NCBI GenBank assembly: GCA_027627225.1
Contig: JAPFQT010000166.1
Coordinates: 372,001 to 436,000 of the forward strand
Reading direction: 5' to 3'
From: Congeria kusceri
Lineage: Eukaryota > Mollusca > Bivalvia > Myida > Dreissenidae
Length of the DNA stretch: 64,000 bases
Shown here: positions 1 to 13,055 of the stretch, piece after piece
Layout of the letters: each line of letters begins with the position of its first letter
Numbering within the stretch: the first letter of the stretch is position 1
The notes under the pieces: model-generated
Told to the model about the DNA's origin: nothing
The model's input: only the letters and a program-made list of their open reading frames with translations
Database searches by the model: none
Made by a program: the position numbers and the translations under genes

Positions 1-1431
1 ATACTTAAGCTACTTAGTTTTTGTTGGTAAGACATAAAATGTTGAACGATTTCGTTGTCAGAGCATGACCCGTTTTAATGTGTTTGCTATGTCAAACCAT
101 AACATAAACAACAACTTCATACTAAACTGAACACATATTCAATAAACAGTAATTTTCAAAATGTTATTTCATTTTACAATCAATAATTACAAATATTGGT
201 CATCTAATACTATATAAGAATTCATTTGAAATATATGAAACTCCTGACGCATTAGCAGGAGAAAAACCCTTATTAATATGATATGGTTCTTTATGTAGGA
301 GTGAAATCCTTATGAATATTTCTTATGGTTCGTAATGTAAGGAAAGTGACCGATTGCCAGTACGACACAGACAATAACGCATAACACAAAACACGCACAA
401 ATTATAGAATAAATGATCATAACTTTGGCCGCCACCTTCAAACGGTAATTCCAAGCATTCATATTTAGATGCATACATTTATTTAAATAACGAAATTATA
501 TCAAATACAAACAATAATCCTACATAACGTATGTAGCATGCAGATGTTAAAACTTAATTACTGATGTGAAGACTTAATATTTCACTATTATACTTTCTGC
601 ATTGTATTATCTAACCCGTTCACATCGGAAAAATTATTCATGATCAAAATATATATTGATTAAGTTGTTGGAACTATTTTGATTTTGGTAGGTTGTAATT
701 CTTATCAGTCTTGCCACAGTAATGTCTACCACGCTGTTTAGTAAGTTTATATAACATGTGCGCATGTGTCATATGATACCACTGGGTTGCAATTCAAAGT
801 CATTAAGATGCGACATCCAACATAGTAAGGAGTGTCCATGACGTTACTCGTAAACACGATCTATATAATTAACATCTGGTCGTAGTTACAGTTTCTCGGA
901 TAAAATACAGTCCGTTTCAATGTCATTAACAAACCCTTTACAGAGAATGCATTCCTTTTAACCCGTTAAGCAAATAATGGTCAATCGGGCAATGAATATT
1001 ATTTAGTAGTTTATATTAAAAAAACGAAGATAAATGACAACATTGTTATAGTCGATCTACACAATTTCGTGTTCAATTGACTATACATAAACGTTTGTGT
1101 TGATAACATATTTTTTTAAATAACACATTATCTATGTAGTAAATGCAAATAAAATAAAGAATCACCTTTGGTGATGTAATTCCTGGTTCCAATCTGAAAG
1201 AAACTTGTAAATTGGTAAAACAATGCATATAAAGAGGGCACACACGAATTTCGAATAACCTATTATATTGTTATCATTCAGTTTAAATAAACTTCAGAAT
1301 TTGCTGTCATATATTATACACATAGAACTCTTATACACTAGTCTTATCATTTAGATTTTGTATGTATCATGAAGGTGATACGTCGATGTAAATGTAGTTT
1401 ACAATTAAAACATAATTCTGGTCAATTAATG
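1..1431. other. gene-poor AT-rich stretch
   Basis: No coding region, RNA gene or clear repeat is visible. The sequence is strongly AT-rich with stops in all frames. I searched it for upstream exons of the myosin-like fragment that follows and recognised none. Confidence 0.5.
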
Positions 1432-1638
1432 GTCGAGGAGCGCGTCCCGATCTCTTTCATCCGCAAGATTCAACAGAAACTGAAGGAAAGGTAGAGCACT
1501 GACACCTCGCTGCTGATGGACCTTAAGTTCTCCTACTCAGTTACCTTCCCTTTCAACCCTTCCAATATCGCCCTGGAGACCATAGAGGTGCCACAGCAGC
1601 TCTCTTTAGTAAAACTCGTGGTTAGGAGTTACGTGTAG
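1432..1638 (+). pseudogene. relic of the last coding exon of a class V myosin (DIL-domain C-terminus)
   Basis: In the frame starting at base 1432 the translation reads VEERVPISFIRKIQ, then after a TAG at 1492 continues [17 protein letters not shown] and ALETIEVP, ending at TAG 1636-1638. This order matches the extreme C-terminus of animal myosin V (the dilute/DIL cargo-binding tail): an FIR-IQ helix, an LLMD turn, a VTFPFNPS strand and a final LETI-IP helix. Myosin V moves vesicles along actin and this tail binds cargo adaptors. The in-frame stop lies in the variable loop between the helix and LLMD, no good 3' splice site precedes the segment, and I see no other myosin exon nearby, so I read it as a decayed or duplicated exon. 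The segment is visibly more GC-rich than its surroundings. Homology is confident; pseudogene status is inference, since an assembly error could create the stop. Confidence 0.62.
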
Positions 1639-1850
1639 TCCGACACAGCAGCTCTCTATAGCAAAACTCGTGGTTAGGTTTTAGGTGTAGTCTGACACAG
1701 CAGCTCTCAATAGCAAAACTCGTGGTTAGGTGTTAGGTGAAGTCCAACCCAGCAGTTCTCTATAGCAAAACTCGTGGTCAGGTGTTGGGTGTAGTCCGAC
1801 ACAGCAGCTCTCTATAGCAAAACTCGTTGAAAGGAGTCAGGTGTAGACCG
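1594..1850. repeat. 52-bp minisatellite, about 5 copies
   Basis: The motif CAGCAGCTCTCTATAGCAAA begins at 1594, 1646, 1698, 1750 and 1802, giving a constant 52-bp period with about 10% divergence. The first unit lies over the last codons and stop codon of the myosin-like exon, so the array seems to have been seeded from the end of that exon. Confidence 0.85.
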
Positions 1851-4687
1851 ATATAATATTGACCTAAAATGTCAAAAAATTGCAATGATTCTACAAAATA
1901 TTACACTTAATTGCAGTCTGTCAAATATATATTGTCCAGTAATTTTATATTTTGTTTGATTTAGAGTGTTTTCGTTGTTGAAAAGTGTCACTTAGTTATT
2001 AGACCAAAAAATACACTTTCATTGCAATAAAACACTTTTGCAATGTTTGGAGAATAAAAAGTGAGGTTTCGTCCGTTTTAATTGTTGAAAATGGTAATAA
2101 AGTTGAAATGATTCTGCAAATAGATTCTTACACCATTGAGGTCAGTCAGATTAAAATGTTGTTAATTCCTTTTTTACCAAACGTTTACAATCTTCTCTTA
2201 TAGCAATACACTATCTTTCAGAAATGTATAGTTTATTTGAATATTTCCTATATGTTTAGGTTTATTGTTTGTTGCCAATTATATCAATTCTACAATCATA
2301 ATACCTTTATTGCAGTTAGTCTAATTAAATATTTCAATAGACAGTTAATAATCAAAACCATAGCAGTTGTGTAGTTATTTAGGCACATAGTATAGTGTGT
2401 ATATATGTATAAATTGTAGAACAGTAAAAATCAAGTGTTTCATATTCCCTAGGTGAAAATAATCCATATGTTTGAACTACTTATATATTGTAGATAATGT
2501 AACTGGTGTAGTTCTTTCCAAGATAGCTTCATCATTTATCTGTATACTACATACTATCATTCCAGTGTAAAACTAGCATTGATATACATGTTTTCGCAGT
2601 GTGATATGTTTCCAACCATTAACTACAAGGGCGTATTGACGGTAGATTGGCAATGATATTTGCAGAAATAAAAATCATTTAAAGAGTATAAATATTGAAG
2701 CATTTGAAGCATTATTTAATATGATGCCATTGTTTCTATAAATAGGTAGCAAATGTACATGTGTTTATTATTTAAACAATGGTCATCAACGACACTTTCG
2801 CGGTCACGCGAAAATTTGTAGTATTAGTAAAATCAATATGAATGAAATGTACATGATGTACCATCACGCACATATGCACCATTGATAATCGTTGCATAGC
2901 GCTGGAATGTTTTCATTAAAGAAAGCAATTTTGTAGGCGTGATTTTGAATTCTACTGGAACTGTGCCAAGACAAAATTCATTTTTGTCTTCGTACATGTG
3001 TATATTCCTATTTTTAACGATTCCATCCATAGATTGTTAGTAATCGAAAAATATATGAAATTTTATTTTTAAATATGTATATGAATTTTCGAAATACTGT
3101 CAATATGCCCTTTAATTCATCAGTAGTAATTATACATACCATATAACCGTATACATCTTAAAACAATAGCCAGTTCTAGCGTTCAAGGCCTCAACACGAT
3201 TTTGGTATAAAAATATCTTATTCAAATAACTAGCATTGTTATTGTTTGTCAATGAAGTATAATGACTTTTGTTTGAAAATGTAATATCATTATCAATTTA
3301 ATATTATTAAAAATAGTAATCAAACATTGTTCACTGACTCCGTCATAATGTCAGGGTATGCTATCAGTAAAGGAAGAAATACACATTAAAAGTAAAATTT
3401 CACATCGGCCATAACAGTTTGAAGTAGAAAGATTCTGTCTCCAAGATTGTCTTCGCTACATTCCTGTAAGTAGCGCATGTACTTGCATTTAAAATATTAA
3501 CACAGTCACCACATTGTATGCAGCTATTCCCTTTGTGTACGCCATATGTACGTGAACTATTCATTATTTATCGGGAGGAATTGTCATGAACTGGATTTCT
3601 TTTCTTTTTCTGTGTTAAATATTGAATATAAGGTATAAAATAATACACAAAGTGAATATTGTAAATAAAATATCAATAAAGAGTGTTAGTTAGACTATTG
3701 TATAACAAACAGTCGGCAAACAAGTGATTACTATTTGTTATGACTTATGATGAACTTAAAAGACGGTTGTTTTATTGGTCAAAATACTATATTATATATT
3801 ATATTATAGTTGGTTCTGGGCCTATATTCACAAAGCTCCTAAGGAAATTCTTAACTTAAGTTATACTTTAGTCGAAAATTTCAAATACCATTTTCTATGT
3901 AAAAATCATTATTTATTTTTTAAATATGGTACCATTAGAAGCATTTTTTGATTCTTAACCAGAATAAAACAGTTTAACAGAAAAGAAAATTTAAAAGAAA
4001 TGTCCACAGACGTAAGGAATTTTATATTTTTAAGAAATTTACTGAAGTTTTCCCCATGGAGCTATATGGATACGTCCCTGAGTTTGATCCCTACTGGGTG
4101 AGCGTTTGAAGGGATCTTTCTCACAAGACACCAAGTACTGGTTCTTCCCCGGCAACGGACTCAAAAATGTTTCCATTAGCATATGGCTTTCCACACAGTC
4201 AAGCTTCAAAAAGGTTTAAATTAAAATGCTATTTTATAATAATCATATAAGTGTTTTTAATATATGCATTTACAGATTTTGCAAAAAGAAGAAACATATT
4301 TATGTGCTCATTTCATTCAAATACTGTCACAGACGAGGGCTGCTTACTAGTCTAACATCAAAGCTCATGTTGAATGAATGATTTTGTGTCTGTTGATGTT
4401 TATTGTTGTTGCCTGTAATAATCTTCTATATGCCTTGAATTCATTGCCCTCATAAAATGTGTTGATATTCTTGAATGAAGTTCCCAACTGCACAAAAAGT
4501 CACATGTACATGTATATGAAAATGAGTATTGATCTATTAATGTTTTACCATCACTTTCTCATAGTATTCTTTTAAGTATATTACTTAGAAATATGTGAGT
4601 TAATAAAAATCTTGATGCAAACATAAATCATTCCAGCATTTTGAGTTGTTACGGAAAATATTTGCCAAAAGATACTGATATACTGAG
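1851..4687. other. gene-poor AT-rich stretch
   Basis: I see no recognisable gene. A 65-codon open frame on the minus strand at 2833-3030 has an ATG and reasonable codon use but resembles nothing I know; I do not call it a gene. At about 3815 the sequence CTGGGCCTATATTCACAAAG resembles one end of a PIF/Harbinger-type terminal repeat, but no partner end was found. Confidence 0.4.
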
Positions 4688-5042
4688 TTTAAAGCCACAG
4701 TCCAGAAATATGTTAATAAAATAAAACTTTTCAGAAATCTGCTTCTAATGGACATCTTACCGATCAAAATACAAAAAACCGCTTAAAATCGATGAAATAA
4801 TGACCTTTTGGTAACTTTTTATCGTAAAGTTTCTGTAAGCGATAGCTGGTGATGCCTCTAGAGTAAATCAGCATGTACATTATTGTCTACTCCGTTCGTA
4901 ACAAGCATTTCAAACATAGACAGTATAAAATGGCTTTCTTAAAAAAGAAACAGTTTTTAGTGGAATAAATACCACTAACGTTCATTAGAACTAATGCCAA
5001 TTTAATATGTATTGAATTATATTATATGGACTGCGGCTTTAA
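4688..5042. mobile_element. MITE-like element with ~16-bp terminal inverted repeats
   Basis: TTAAAGCCACAGTCCA near 4689-4704 is matched in inverse orientation by TGGACTGCGGCTTTAA at 5027-5042, one mismatch in 16. The roughly 350 bp between are non-coding, as in a miniature inverted-repeat element. The right end directly abuts the 54-bp minisatellite. I could not settle the target-site duplication. Confidence 0.6.
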
Positions 5043-6040
5043 TGTAATGTAGTAACATGTTATACATGACGTTATACGGGATTAAATCTGATGTAATGAC
5101 TTGTAGTAACATGTTATACATGACGTTATACGGGATTAAATATGATGTAATGACTTGTAGTAACATGATATACATGACGTTATACGGATTAAATCGGATG
5201 TAATGACATGTAGTAACATGTTATACATGACGTTATACGGGATTAAATCTGATGTAATGACATGTAGTAACATGTTATACATGACGTTATACGGGATTAA
5301 ATCTGATGTAATGACATGTAGTAACATGATATACATGACGTTATACGGGATTAAATCTGATGTAATGACTTGTAGTAACATGATATACATGACGTTATAC
5401 GGATTAAATCTGATGTAATGACTTGTAGTAACATGTTATACATGACGTTATACGGGATTAAATCTGATGTAATGACATGTCGTAACATGATATACATGAC
5501 GTTATACGGGATTAAATCTGATGTAATGACATGTAGTAACATGTTATACATGACGCTATACGGAAATAAATCTGATGTAATGACATGTAAGAACATGATA
5601 TACATGACGTTATACGGGATTAAATCTGATGTAATGACTTGTAGTGACATGTTAAACATGACGTTATACGGGATTAAACCTGATGTAATGACATGTCGTA
5701 ACATGATATACATGACGTTATACGGGATTAAATCTGATGTAATGACATGTCGTAACATGATATACCTGGCGTTATACGGGATTAAATCTGATGTAATGAC
5801 TTGTAGTAACATGATATACATGACGTTATACCGGATTAAATCTGATGTAATGACGTGTCGTGACATAATATACATGACGTTATACGGGATTAAATCTGAT
5901 GTGATGACATGTAGTAACATGATATACATGACGTTATACGGGATTAAATCTGATGTAATGACATGTCGTAACATGTTATACATGACGTTATACGGGATTA
6001 AATCTGATCTAATGACTTGTAATAACATGATGTGATGCAT
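5042..6040. repeat. 54-bp minisatellite, about 18 copies
   Basis: The unit contains TGATGTAATGACATGTAGTA and ACATGACGTTATACGGGATT and recurs every 54 bp. Because 54 is divisible by 3 and the unit lacks stops in some frames, long repetitive open frames appear on both strands (205 codons on plus, 229 on minus). They are by-products of the array. After about 6030 it passes into a decayed stretch with two copies of GATGTGATGCATGCAATGAT (about 6028 and 6088) that runs to about 6200. Confidence 0.9.
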
Positions 6041-6204
6041 GCAATGATAAACAGATAAAAAATGTAATACAATGTAATATTATACATGATGTGATGCATG
6101 CAATGATACAGAGATAAAAATGTAATAGTGTAATGTTATTCCTGATGCTATAATGTATCATACTTAATGTTATACATGATATGTGGTGTGTTATACATGA
6201 TATG

Positions 6205-6414
6205 TGGTGCGTCGTGAGAAAACCGGTCTTAATGCTAATCCAGGATGGAACTTTCCGCCTTTATGGTATTTTCTGTTTCAAGAAAGTCTCTTCTAAACAT
6301 AAATCAGTGTAAGCGGAAAGTGCCGTCCTGGATTAGCCTGTGCGGACTGCACAGGCTTATTCGGGACGACACTTTACACACATGCATCAAGTCCGGTTTT
6401 ACCACGACGCACCA
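6205..6414. mobile_element. 210-bp MITE with ~31-bp terminal inverted repeats
   Basis: The left end TGGTGCGTCGTGAGAAAACC at 6205 and the reverse complement of the right end (TGGTGCGTCGTGGTAAAACC, ending at 6414) match over about 31 bp with four differences. The inside contains the GC-rich segment CCTGTGCGGACTGCACAGGC, a short palindrome characteristic of a repeat I associate with bivalve genomes (from memory, not searched). It is non-coding. Confidence 0.7.
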
Positions 6415-7641
6415 CATATATATTAGATGATGGTACACTATTTATGTTGTGGAAGATGTTAAAACACATGATGTAATACTTGGTTAGACTTTAGTGTTAA
6501 ACATATTCATTATGCATTTAGTTTGTAATGATTTGCGGACGTGTGTCTCCGGTCGTGTTTGATTGGTTAATGAATGGTCAATAGAAGGTCAATGAAAGGT
6601 AAGAGTGTGTCATTCATGATCAATATTCTTGCTGGTTCCCATCTTCTGAGAATTTCAATGTTCATTTTGGTTCGCATCATTCTTGTGATATTTCATCTTT
6701 TCTTGTATGTTGTATTTAACTCTGCACAATAACTTTCCTATTGAAATTGTGATACAAGTTTGAAATATGAAAGTAATCAAAACCCTTTTTGTGTCTCATT
6801 TTTTGATTGTAAAACCTAGTGTTGCAATTTGTGACTATAAATATCACTTTGTTTTAAGAATCATCCTGTGTGTAAAGTGGTATTTATGATAAAAAATAGA
6901 AGTCTGTGTGTGTATAAAACATTTTCAAGAACAAAAATCATTCCATTTCCAATAAAGGATTATATTCAGATGCTGATTTATGACAGTATTACCAGCTACA
7001 TTCCATGTCATAAGAATGTGAAAACTAAAAATATTGTTATATGCACAAAATTGGTAAACAAAATTCCGAAAATCTTAATGTAAAGTTATATTTTAAGTGA
7101 ACATTCAAGATGAAGCTTTGCTGGAAATTTGGTTAAATTGGAAACATACATTTCACTTTTGAATACAATATTGTTTTGCAAAGTGTATTATAAATGAAAC
7201 AATTTAAGACTTGAGTAACTTTATAATTTTTATTATGCTTCAATGAACTTAGTTAATTTTGTCTAAAGATCTTTATGAATATGTGTAGTTTCATATGTAT
7301 TGGTAATAAGATTCCCAACTTGAAATGAAACATTGCCAGTTTGCAGTATTACATGTATTTCATTGTTAACATGTAGATGAAAGTTTTATTATGTGGTAGA
7401 TTTAGTATTTTTCATGGCTAAAATTAAATTGCGATATGACATTTATTTTATGATGTCACAGCAACTTTGCAGCAGGATTTTCCACAGTTGTCTAAAATGG
7501 ATTAATTTTATTATATTGTGAATGTTAAAATTGCGAAGTGATTTTTAAACACAGATGACTGTGGAAGTCAATTTGTGCCATTGAACACAAGGTAAACTAA
7601 ACAAATGTTTCTCATCATTGTGACCACTGTTTGCATCCTAA
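6415..7641. other. gene-poor AT-rich stretch
   Basis: Only short random-looking open frames are present, the longest 71 codons at 6868-7083. I see no motif, repeat or RNA gene. Confidence 0.5.
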
Positions 7642-8107
7642 TTTATGCCATGTGTACGCTTGAGTAGACCATTCTAATGTATGCAATGTGTACGCTTGAG
7701 TAGACCACTCTAATGTATGCCATGTGTATGCTTGAGTAGACCATTCTAATGTATGCTATGTGTACGCTTGAGTAGAACACTCTAATGTATGCTATGTGTA
7801 CGCTTGAGTAGACCATTCTAATGTATGCCATGTGTACGCTTGAGTAGACCGTTCTAATGTATGCTATGTGTACGCTTGAGTAGACCACTCTAATATATGC
7901 CATGTGTACGTTTGAGTAGACCACTCTAATGTATGCCATGTGTACGCTTGAGTAGACCATTCTAATGTATGCCATGTGTACGCTTGAGTAGACCATTCTA
8001 ATGTATGCCATGTGTACGATTGAGTAGACCATTCTAATTTATGCTATGTGTACGCTTGAGTAGACCATTCTAATTTATGCTATGTGTACGCTTGAGTAGA
8101 CCATTAT
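7642..8107. repeat. 36-bp minisatellite, about 13 copies
   Basis: The unit GTACGCTTGAGTAGACCATT plus CTAATGTATGCCATGT repeats every 36 bp with light point divergence. The 129-codon open frame on the minus strand here is a reading of the array, not a gene. Confidence 0.9.
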
Positions 8108-8254
8108 AATCTTTGATATGGCCAACTTAGTATTACGATGGTCTGTCTGCTTCTTTAACACACGTTAGATAGGCCCGTGTAATCCGTGTAAGGTGGCGAA
8201 TTATTATGTTATTGTTTGTAGGAGCTTACTGCATAGTAGACTGTACATGTTATG

Positions 8255-8975
8255 GACTTAAATCTACATGAATATTATTAGGAATAAATCTACATGAATA
8301 GTATTAGAAATAAATCTACATGAATAGTATTAGAAATAAATCTACATCGATATTAATAGAAATAAATCTACATGAATATTCATTGGAATAAATCTACATG
8401 ATATTAGGATAAAACTCCATGAATATTAGGAATAAATCTACATGAATATTAATAGTAATAAACTCTACATGACTATTAGGAATAAAACAACATGAATATT
8501 AAGAATAAATCAACATGAATATTAGGAATAAATCAAGATGGATATTAGGCATTAAACTACATGAATATTAGGAATAAATATACATGAATCTTATTGGAAA
8601 TAAATCTACATGGGTATTAGAAATTAAACTACATAAATATTTGGAATAAATCTACATAAGTATGATTAGAAATAAATCTACATAAATATTAGGAATAAAT
8701 CTACATAAATATTAGGAATAAAACTACTTGAAAATTAGGAATAAATCTGCATAAATATTAATAGGAATAAATCACATGAATATTAGGAATAAATCTACAT
8801 GAATATTAGGAATACAACTGCATGAATATTAGGAATAAACACTACAAGAATATTTATGGAAATAAATCTATATGAATATTAGGAATTAAACTACATGAAT
8901 ATAATGAATAAATCTTCATAAATATTATTATAAAAAATCTATATGAATATTAGGAACAAAGCTGCATGGATACTA
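8255..8975. repeat. degenerate AT-rich tandem array, unit ~21-30 bp
   Basis: The core AGGAATAAATCTACATGAATATT recurs more than 25 times with variable spacing from frequent small indels. The loose period distinguishes it from the crisp arrays nearby and suggests an older array. Confidence 0.8.
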
Positions 8976-9600
8976 TGAATGAGTTAATGGTCTTTCACTG
9001 TTGAAGGAAATAACATTTTTAAGAGCCGTATTTTGTAGTAGTCTTAACATCTTATTCTGTTTAAATTTATGTTGCGAATGACTTACTCAAGTTACATGTT
9101 ATATTTTAAATAAGGTGTATGTTATGGTTAAACGTGCATGTTGTGTTTAAACGTGCTACTGATGAATTGTACATATTACATCAGTTGTTATATTGCAATG
9201 AACTTTCATATGCATTTATCAATTGTAAAGGAGAATGTTATGAAAATGAGCGTCGTTGTGTTTTTATTTATTAATATTATTGTACATAACATCATTTGCT
9301 AAGCCGATGTTTTTATTTGATTTATTATACTAGATTTTGTTTGAAATAAATTATGAAGAAAAGATGTGCTTATCGTTATGCATTTTACTGAATTTTTGAA
9401 TCTATTCGAGACAAGAGATCACTTTATCTTAGAACGAGCGAGAAAAGACGCGATCGCCGTCAGTTTGTGATTTATTAGCGCACATTTAACGGGACCTGTT
9501 CACAGATTGATGAATTGATAATTTCCAAAGTTTTTGTCACAGATTCCAAACATAAAAGAAGGCTGTACATACAGGAGCAATATGGCACCATTGACGTATA
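8976..9600. other. gene-poor stretch
   Basis: No gene, RNA or clear repeat is seen. AT-rich intergenic sequence. Confidence 0.45.
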
Positions 9601-9682
9601 CATAATTATTTAAAACAAGTGTTGGCACTATAATGACACTTATGCTCCCAAATGCTCCTTTGTCAAAAACGAACACAGAATA

Positions 9683-10215
9683 ATGGGGATTACTTTCGCT
9701 GGTGGAGAAGTTGATAGTAAGTTTCTAGGTTTTCATTAAATACTTTTTATAATATTCAAGCTAGTGGACTTGATGAAAAACTTACCAAAATGATTTAAGT
9801 TCAATAATGGCATAAATCTATCAAAGCACATCATAGAGTTAAGGGGTTGCTATCCCTGGTGGCGACGTTGATAGTAAAGAACTATTTTTAAGTTTCAATT
9901 TAATACCTTTGATACTGTTCAAGGTATTAGACTTTATGGAAATTAACCAAAATTATTAAGTAAAATAAGGGCATAAACATGCCAAAACACAAATGAGAGT
10001 TATAGGGGTTCCTTTCCATGGTGGAGACATTGATAGTAACAAGTTTAAAAGGGACATTAATCTGTCAACAACAAACACAGTTATGAGGGTTGCTTTCTCT
10101 GGATGAGACGTTGATAGTAAAGAAATATCTTAAGTTTCAAGTGAAAGCTTTAGATAGCATTCAAAATATTGGACTGTATAGCAAAAACACGTTAAACACC
10201 GGACGGACATACGGA
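9683..10215. repeat. degenerate ~160-bp tandem repeat, 3-4 copies
   Basis: A block carrying TGGTGGAGACGTTGATAGTA followed by an AAGTTTCAA/TTCAA..ATTGGACT segment recurs starting near 9683, 9840, 10000 and 10083 (the third is shortened). The last copy ends in a GGACGGACATACGGAAGGACGG tract. This resembles diverged long-unit repeats common in bivalve intergenic DNA. The 90-codon open frame at 10090-10362 lies across it and is not a gene. Confidence 0.65.
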
Positions 10216-10390
10216 AGGACGGTTGGATTTAATAATCATGTTTCATTGAGGAGTAATCATCAGTTGAAATGCACAAATGTATTAAGCGTTTGTAACGAAC
10301 GAATATTTTGGAGTGCTTCTGATGTTTTCTTCAAAATTGTGAAAACACGTGAATCACTTTAAGCCTACACAGACATGTCTATACACTGTA

Positions 10391-10560
10391 AACAAGATTG
10401 GCTGAGTGGTTACACGCTACAGACTTTTGATCCGGAAGTCGTAGGTTCGATCCCCAGTGGCGGCACAATGTTTTTCAAGGCTTGTCTCGTTATAATACTT
10501 GTGTTCTTTAGTTTAGATACTTTAGTTTTTCCAATTGATAATTTTAATGTCATTTTTTAA
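10391..10560 (+). mobile_element. tRNA-derived SINE (tRNA-like head with short tail)
   Basis: The head has a near-perfect RNA polymerase III A box (TTGGCTGAGTGGTTAC, about 10398) and B box (GGTTCGATCCC, about 10444), spaced as in a tRNA. The anticodon arm does not pair properly and the acceptor stem cannot form, so it is not a functional tRNA. A T-rich unrelated tail follows to about 10560, as in a SINE. The exact 3' boundary is uncertain. Confidence 0.55.
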
Positions 10561-11589
10561 AATCGGTTTACACGCCTCTTTAAGCACATGCAGTTTACTG
10601 AGCAATTTCTGCGACTTACCAAGGTCCATATACACCAAGCACCTCAAGAAAGCCTCCATTCGTATTAAAGTGAAAATATTCACTGTCAACATTTTTTGAA
10701 ACACGAATAAGTACAATAGGCGGAGGACGAGTTTAAAAATTGAGCTATGTTATAGGAGATTAAAGTGAGATTGAGCGTTGACATTTTGCCACATTCTCAA
10801 AATTTGCAGACCGCACCAAAATTCATTTCTCGTCATAAAGAATGTTTATGTAAATCCTCATGCTTTGCTCATTTTTCCGAATTTTTTTTTGAGCGATTGT
10901 CGATGGTTAAGTTTTTTGGTAAAGTTTTTTGTCCGAGTCCATTTCTCAAAAACAATCAAAGATTTCCATTTGAAACTTTCAATACTTTTTATAGTTGTTT
11001 ACTATCAAACGACTAATCCATTACAAAAAGGTAGCCCTGTGATTTGTATTTCCAGATTTATTTGTCCATGGTTTGACTTACATCTTAGAATATTTTTTTG
11101 AATTCTTTTGGTAAATATATAAATGTCTCAATAACTTTCAAATACATTAAATTGAAACTCAAGACACTTGTTCATGGTGCTGACCCCATTTAGCAGACAA
11201 TAGGAGGTATCTTTTTTAAAGGAATTTGTTGGAGTCATTACCCTTTTTTACAAATTACAATTTTCGCTTTAGGCCAATTTTGCAATACCGACATGAGGAA
11301 TTGACTTGAACCTCAAAGTACTTGATCACAGTGATGAACTTATTATGTACATAAGAGCAGGTCACTTTATTAATGATTTTGTTTGTGTAATTGCCCTTTG
11401 TTTCAACTTCGAAATTTTGTGGTCAAATTTAACAAAATCTTTTGGAAGAATTGACTTGGTATCCAAAATGCTTGACCACAGTTATGAACACATTCTGTAG
11501 ATAAGATGAGGTAACATTTTTTTCAAATGAGAATTTTCGCTTTAGGTCAAATGTATCAGTAACTATAAAAGGTAAGAAACATGTGTATA
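10561..11589. other. gene-poor stretch with diverged repeats
   Basis: Repeated phrases (TTGACTTG.A.CCAAA..CTTGACCACAG near 11310 and 11460; TTTTCGCTTTAGG.CAA near 11265 and 11535) suggest an old long-unit repeat. No gene is recognised. Confidence 0.4.
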
Positions 11590-13055
11590 TCAATTCTTTA
11601 TTTATGATATGTACATACAGTGTAATGAAAGTGCAATCACACTAATCTGAACATGATCGTCAGATGCTAATTCATGCAATACTAATATACACAACGTGCT
11701 GAGTTGTGTTATTGCTAATGAAACCTTGAATACAAAAGTCAACCGATATAGTTTTAGAGAACTAAACTCTTGACAAAAAGTATTTGATTTGACACGCATT
11801 TCGACTTTTAACTCGCGCATATTTGAAAAATATTTCGTTCTTGATCATGAAATTTTCTGTGCCAACTCTTTATGGCCTCTGAAATCCATATGTACCGGTA
11901 ACATGAAGTATTTAGATAATTAAACAACTACATTCACCAACCAAGGTTTATATACCCATTGTCTTTATTATATCGATTGCGGTGATCATGGGCACATTCG
12001 CTGACAAGAAGCCGGTACTACCGCGTGTTTTATGGACTTGCTTAAAACTACAAGCCCGGGACCTTTTATATTTAGCATGTAGCATTATCTTATACATGTA
12101 GTCCTTTGCCAAAATATTAAAATGCCAAAATCTAGACGACGCCCTGTGGCTTAATATATTGACATGTGTTTTAAGTGGAAACAAACTTTAAAAATATGCT
12201 TGTCTGAAATATCAAAGTCTATGTTCTTATTATTAGGTCTGTAGCGTTGCCTTGAGGTCTGTTACCATAGTTTTTAATATGAAGCCCTTGGGCTAAAAAT
12301 GACCCAATCTAGGGACTTAATTCTTGTATTGACTTATGTAGGAAAAAACTTCGAATTCCTTATTGTCTTAAACGAAAGGAATACAGCTTGGTATGAAGCA
12401 TCACCTTATTGCCTTCTTACCAATATACGGGGCTCAATATTTTGTACACAGACATTCATATGAACGACCCGAAATTTTTCGAATCATTGCCTTATATACA
12501 TATAGCAAAATTGTAGAAAATCCTGTATCTTGGCTAAAATTGGTCCGCGCCGGGCCTGACATTTTTTAATAGACCTTCAATATGTAAAAAACTTAAAAAA
12601 CATTATTGTCAAAAACTACTAGAAAAGACCTAAGCCCTTTATATTTTGTATAAAGCTCTTTCTGAGCGTCCTGTTTAAATTTTTTTAATTGATGCTACTG
12701 GTCTAACAAGTAGCACTGTGGCCAGTAGAGTTTCTGATCCTAATAAGCATCGTGTTTATTTCACGAAACAAATTGTTTTGCAAACTTGGTTAAGTTTGAT
12801 TATGTGATTCAATGCGCTTGAATTGAATAGGTTACATATATACTTATAATATTAAATTCTTCAAATAATGCATTTGTAGAGCTACTTTTTCTTGTTGTTG
12901 AATAATGAAACAACCCTAAAATGCGAAAATCGGCAACATGTACCAAAATGCTTCTATCAATAAATACATGTATAATATACAAGATGTAAAAACAAGTACA
13001 GTGTATTGTGTTTCCATTGGATTGTTTATGCGAACTATATTTACATAATTTGTCA

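Noticed and set aside
2833..3030. 65-codon minus-strand frame as a gene
   Set aside because: No recognisable motif, no splice context and no repeat support; kept only as a remark in the intergenic entry.
5136..6040. Repetitive 205-229-codon open frames on both strands
   Set aside because: They follow the 54-bp unit, which is divisible by three; both strands being open at once shows array effect, not coding.
7643..8032. 129-codon minus-strand open frame
   Set aside because: Reading of the 36-bp minisatellite.
10391..10468. Functional tRNA gene
   Set aside because: A and B boxes are good but the anticodon and acceptor stems do not pair.
10778..11101. Overlapping 83-107-codon plus-strand frames
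   Set aside because: Low-complexity Phe/Leu-rich readings of T-rich DNA with no motif.
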